Assembly (NCBI GenBank): GCA_944327105.1
Contig: CALVGN010000030.1
Span: 101,216-165,215, forward strand
DNA length: 64,000 nt
Direction: 5' to 3'
From: an uncultured Erysipelotrichaceae bacterium
GTDB taxonomy: Bacteria; Bacillota_I; Bacilli_A; Erysipelotrichales; Erysipelotrichaceae
Every line of letters starts with the position of its first letter. The stretch's first letter is position 1. Positions 63,450 to 64,000 of this stretch are shown here, one piece after another. A program made the position numbers and the translations under genes. The notes under the pieces were generated by a model. The model searched no databases and had not been told where the DNA came from. It saw only the letters and a list, made by a program, of their open reading frames with translations.

Positions 63450-64000
63450 TCATGAGTTTGATGATTTTCCATTGATCGTTCATAAGTACCCATGCGATGC
63501 AATCATTTATGATGATAGTGTGGACATGAAATATTTGTCAGATTCACTTGCTTGACTATACTGTCGTATTTATCTTGGTTTAAAATATAATCGTTGCTTG
63601 TGACCAGAAGCATGAGCAGCCATGGAAGGGTCTGCCGGGACGCCTTCCTTTTCCTTTGCTCATATTATGAGCTCCAATTGGATCAAAAAATATAAAAAAT
63701 CTATCAGAATCTGTATCAAATACAGTGCTGATAGACACTCTATTTCTAAACTGTACTGTTGTTTAGCTTTTTAATGCATCTTATTATACAGCTAACCTTC
63801 AGGATGGTTTTCACAAACTTACTGTCAACGGGTAGTTTGTATTGAATATTATAAATGTTTCGTTAGGTTCTAAAACACCTCGATATTTTAGATGGATTTT
63901 TTGATTCTCTCCAATTCCCTTCTGTTGAACAAAAGCATACCCAGCAATTTTCGAATAACGTTGTCCAGTTCACAGCAAACATGCTGCACAGCCCAGTTTT
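63450..64000. other. Decayed region with ORF fragments, no intact gene
   Basis: About 550 bases without a complete gene. On the minus strand two pieces read as plausible protein: 63969-63811 (TGQRYSKIAGYAFVQQKG, ending FNTNYPLTVSL) and 63762-63580 (RNRVSISTVFDTDSDRFF, ending SQATIIF). Both lack starts and are bounded by stops. The region is AT-rich compared with the rest and has no copy of the dispersed palindrome. It looks like remains of one or more surface-protein or mobile genes. Confidence 0.45.

Noticed and set aside
63580..63762. Transposase end in the right-hand fragment
   Set aside because: The basic GRRPGRP stretch is suggestive, but no DDE motif, terminal repeats or target duplication could be found.
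1..64000. CRISPR array behind the many short repeats
   Set aside because: The repeated word is 11-12 bp, a palindrome, scattered inside genes with irregular distances; no cas genes are present.
1..64000. High frequency of GATC and ATCGAT words
   Set aside because: Only about twofold over chance by eye and well explained by GAT and ATC codon preference.

Overview
The window is a gene-dense, roughly 43% GC (estimated by eye) chromosomal segment of a low-to-mid GC Bacillota. Support comes from Shine-Dalgarno starts of the GGAGG type, GntR/YtrA-ABC, DegV, DUF4230, DUF3737, LCP and PTS genes, a CcpA-type cre site, and anaerobic enzymes (2-hydroxyacyl-CoA dehydratase activase, anaerobic sulfatase maturase). 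A gut Erysipelotrichia-like host fits, but this is inference. There is no CRISPR array, rRNA, prophage or intact insertion sequence. One tRNA-Arg is cut by the left edge.

Layout. 0-5 kb: tRNA-Arg, SagB-type nitroreductase, secreted Cys-rich NlpC/P60-like protein, M24 peptidase, glycerate kinase with a TIGR04076 protein. 5-8.8 kb: RlmD, a histidine kinase/response regulator pair, DegV. 8.8-15 kb: TldE (PmbA) with a nonsense-interrupted TldD, a GntR-ABC transporter operon, DUF4230, a frameshifted membrane gene. 15-24 kb: a broken 1,390-codon dehydratase-activase gene, a membrane protein, malic enzyme, DUF3737, LysR. 23.5-30.2 kb: trpS plus an NAD salvage operon (pncB-nadD-nadE), then mgtE with a 26-aa leader ORF. 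30-47.5 kb: cell-surface polysaccharide locus (rfbA, epimerase, rfbB, two LCP proteins with Cys-rich tails, glycosyltransferases, a GtrA flippase-like protein), interrupted by a GNAT toxin-antitoxin-like pair and a sugar isomerase. 47.5-51 kb: HipA-like remnant, cation efflux protein. 50-54.5 kb: sulfated-sugar module (PTS IIC, Cys-type sulfatase, maturase) with a cre site. 54.5-60.5 kb: a binding-protein ABC importer with a metallo-beta-lactamase protein and a divergent WYL regulator. 60.5-64 kb: MutY, Sir2, then a decayed surface-protein region.

The outstanding signal is not a gene. A bipartite palindrome, TGGT-N3-ACCA or TGGT-N4-ACCA (core usually ATGGTYNRACCAT), occurs about 100 times by eye, inside genes in several frames and between genes, where chance predicts about two. 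Four pairs sit exactly 21 bp apart, two DNA turns. Some stretches (LCP genes, sulfatase locus, ABC importer, right end) are nearly free of it. Its function is unknown to me; a chromosome-wide protein-binding site is the simplest reading.

Several conserved genes carry stops or frameshifts (tldD, the activase, a membrane gene, a DUF6273/Big_2 protein). These may be true decay or assembly errors; reads are needed to decide.
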